Shown one piece after another: positions 5,139 through 5,609 of a DNA stretch of 5,609 nucleotides. A model generated the notes under the pieces. It made no database searches. It was not told the origin of the DNA and worked only from the letters and a program-made list of their open reading frames with translations. The DNA is from an uncultured Fibrobacterota bacterium (GTDB lineage: Bacteria; Fibrobacterota; Chitinivibrionia; Chitinivibrionales; CAIOZP01), in contig CAIOZP010000677.1 in assembly GCA_903862805.1 (NCBI GenBank), forward strand, positions 1-5,609, in the 5' to 3' direction. The stretch's first letter is position 1. The number at the start of each line of letters is the position of its first letter. A program made the position numbers and the translations under genes.

Positions 5139-5609
5139 ATGGTAAACGGACTCAGCAACGTATCGTCGATGCTGTCGCAGACTTATCAGTCCACGTCGGA
5201 TCAGCTCGCCGCTGTCTACTCGAGAATTTCGAGCGGAAAAAGAATTCAGGGACCAAGTGACGATTATGTCGGATACCTGAAAGCGCAGAGTCTCCAATCT
5301 GATATCAGCGGATATCAAAGCATCAAGCAGAATCTGGCTGACGCAAAAGGCTACACAAGTGCTGCCGTGGCAATGGGAAATAGTGTCGTCTCGACCTTGT
5401 CCCAGATGAACACAATAATGACACAGTACACAACAGCTGATGCAACTACAAAGACCGCACTTTCTGCGCAGTTCAGTGGTCTTATGACAACTCTCGGTCA
5501 GACATTGGGCAACAGTTATTATGGCGGAAAGTTGCTTGCCGACGGTTCAACGGTAAAGGGAGCAACTGCCACACTTACGTCGGTTAATCTGGATCCGACC
5601 GGTGGTGGC
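5139..5609 (+). CDS. fliC: Flagellin, N-terminal part (runs off the right edge)
   Basis: The first 157 codons of a flagellin are present, and the frame is still open at the window end. The protein begins MVNGLSNVSSMLSQTY and has the conserved D0/D1 helix pattern, with the hallmark RISSGKRIQGPSDDYVGY (29-46) matching the general flagellin form LSSGKRINSASDDAAG. A long heptad-like helix follows (about 47-95) and then YGGKLLADGS (128-137), corresponding to the usual F-N-G-x-x-L-L-x-G turn. Flagellin is secreted through the flagellar type III apparatus, so no signal peptide is expected or seen. The region matching the TLR5-recognised LQRVRELAVQ segment reads LSQMNTIMTQY here and is not conserved. 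The PSDD motif is also shared with the hook-filament junction protein FlgL, but the length pattern, FliA promoter and very strong ribosome binding site favour filament flagellin. The symbol is the conventional one; orthology to a specific fliC is not tested. Confidence 0.92.
   Translation, partial: MVNGLSNVSSMLSQTYQSTSDQLAAVYSRISSGKRIQGPSDDYVGYLKAQSLQSDISGYQSIKQNLADAKGYTSAAVAMGNSVVSTLSQMNTIMTQYTTADATTKTALSAQFSGLMTTLGQTLGNSYYGGKLLADGSTVKGATATLTSVNLDPTGGG

Noticed and set aside
5066..5260. Possible 64-codon leader gene before and overlapping flagellin, with AAAAGGAG upstream
   Set aside because: The SD-like bases lie at the predicted transcription start of the FliA promoter, the frame overlaps 122 nt of the clear flagellin gene, and the protein has no recognisable features. 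The stretch is better explained as a regulatory leader.

Overview
The window reads as a moderate-GC (about half G+C by eye), flagellated bacterium with a cell envelope rich in secreted and membrane proteins. The gene set is a LytS/LytTR-type two-component system with a 7TM sensor, a secreted MORN-repeat protein, a YitT-family membrane protein, an exported DsbA-like thiol protein, and the start of a flagellin gene. Shine-Dalgarno sequences are present at some starts (response regulator, flagellin) and absent at others. None of this fixes the phylum. The intergenic palindromes at the left edge are of the multi-copy type common in environmental genomes. I make no species call.

Layout. Positions 1-327 hold no convincing gene. 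They contain several palindromes and two degenerate copies of a repeat ending in a G-run plus TGAGGTC. Positions 328-2777 (minus strand) are a two-gene operon: a 583-aa 7TM histidine kinase followed by a 233-aa LytTR response regulator, joined by an ATGA overlap. The kinase start lies only 2 bp from the start of a divergent plus-strand cluster (2780-5011). That cluster holds a secreted MORN-repeat protein, a YitT-family (DUF161/DUF2179) membrane protein and an exported DsbA-like CPVC protein, with gaps of only 9 nt and little or no Shine-Dalgarno sequence at the internal starts. From 5012 the context changes to motility. A near-perfect sigma-28 (FliA) promoter at 5020-5046 drives a flagellin gene starting at 5139 and running off the right edge.

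How the parts fit. The kinase and regulator should form one signalling pathway from envelope to DNA, and the divergent cluster is a natural but unproven target. The flagellin is a separate transcription unit with the expected late-class flagellar promoter.

The most interesting signal is in the roughly 86-nt flagellin leader. It has three GGATGG motifs at exactly 23-nt spacing, two of them in predicted hairpin loops, followed by an ACAAGGGAGG site that is also the Shine-Dalgarno sequence. This looks like a multi-site CsrA (RsmA-type) translational control leader, similar in logic to hag control by CsrA/FliW in Bacillus subtilis. It is an inference from sequence pattern only.
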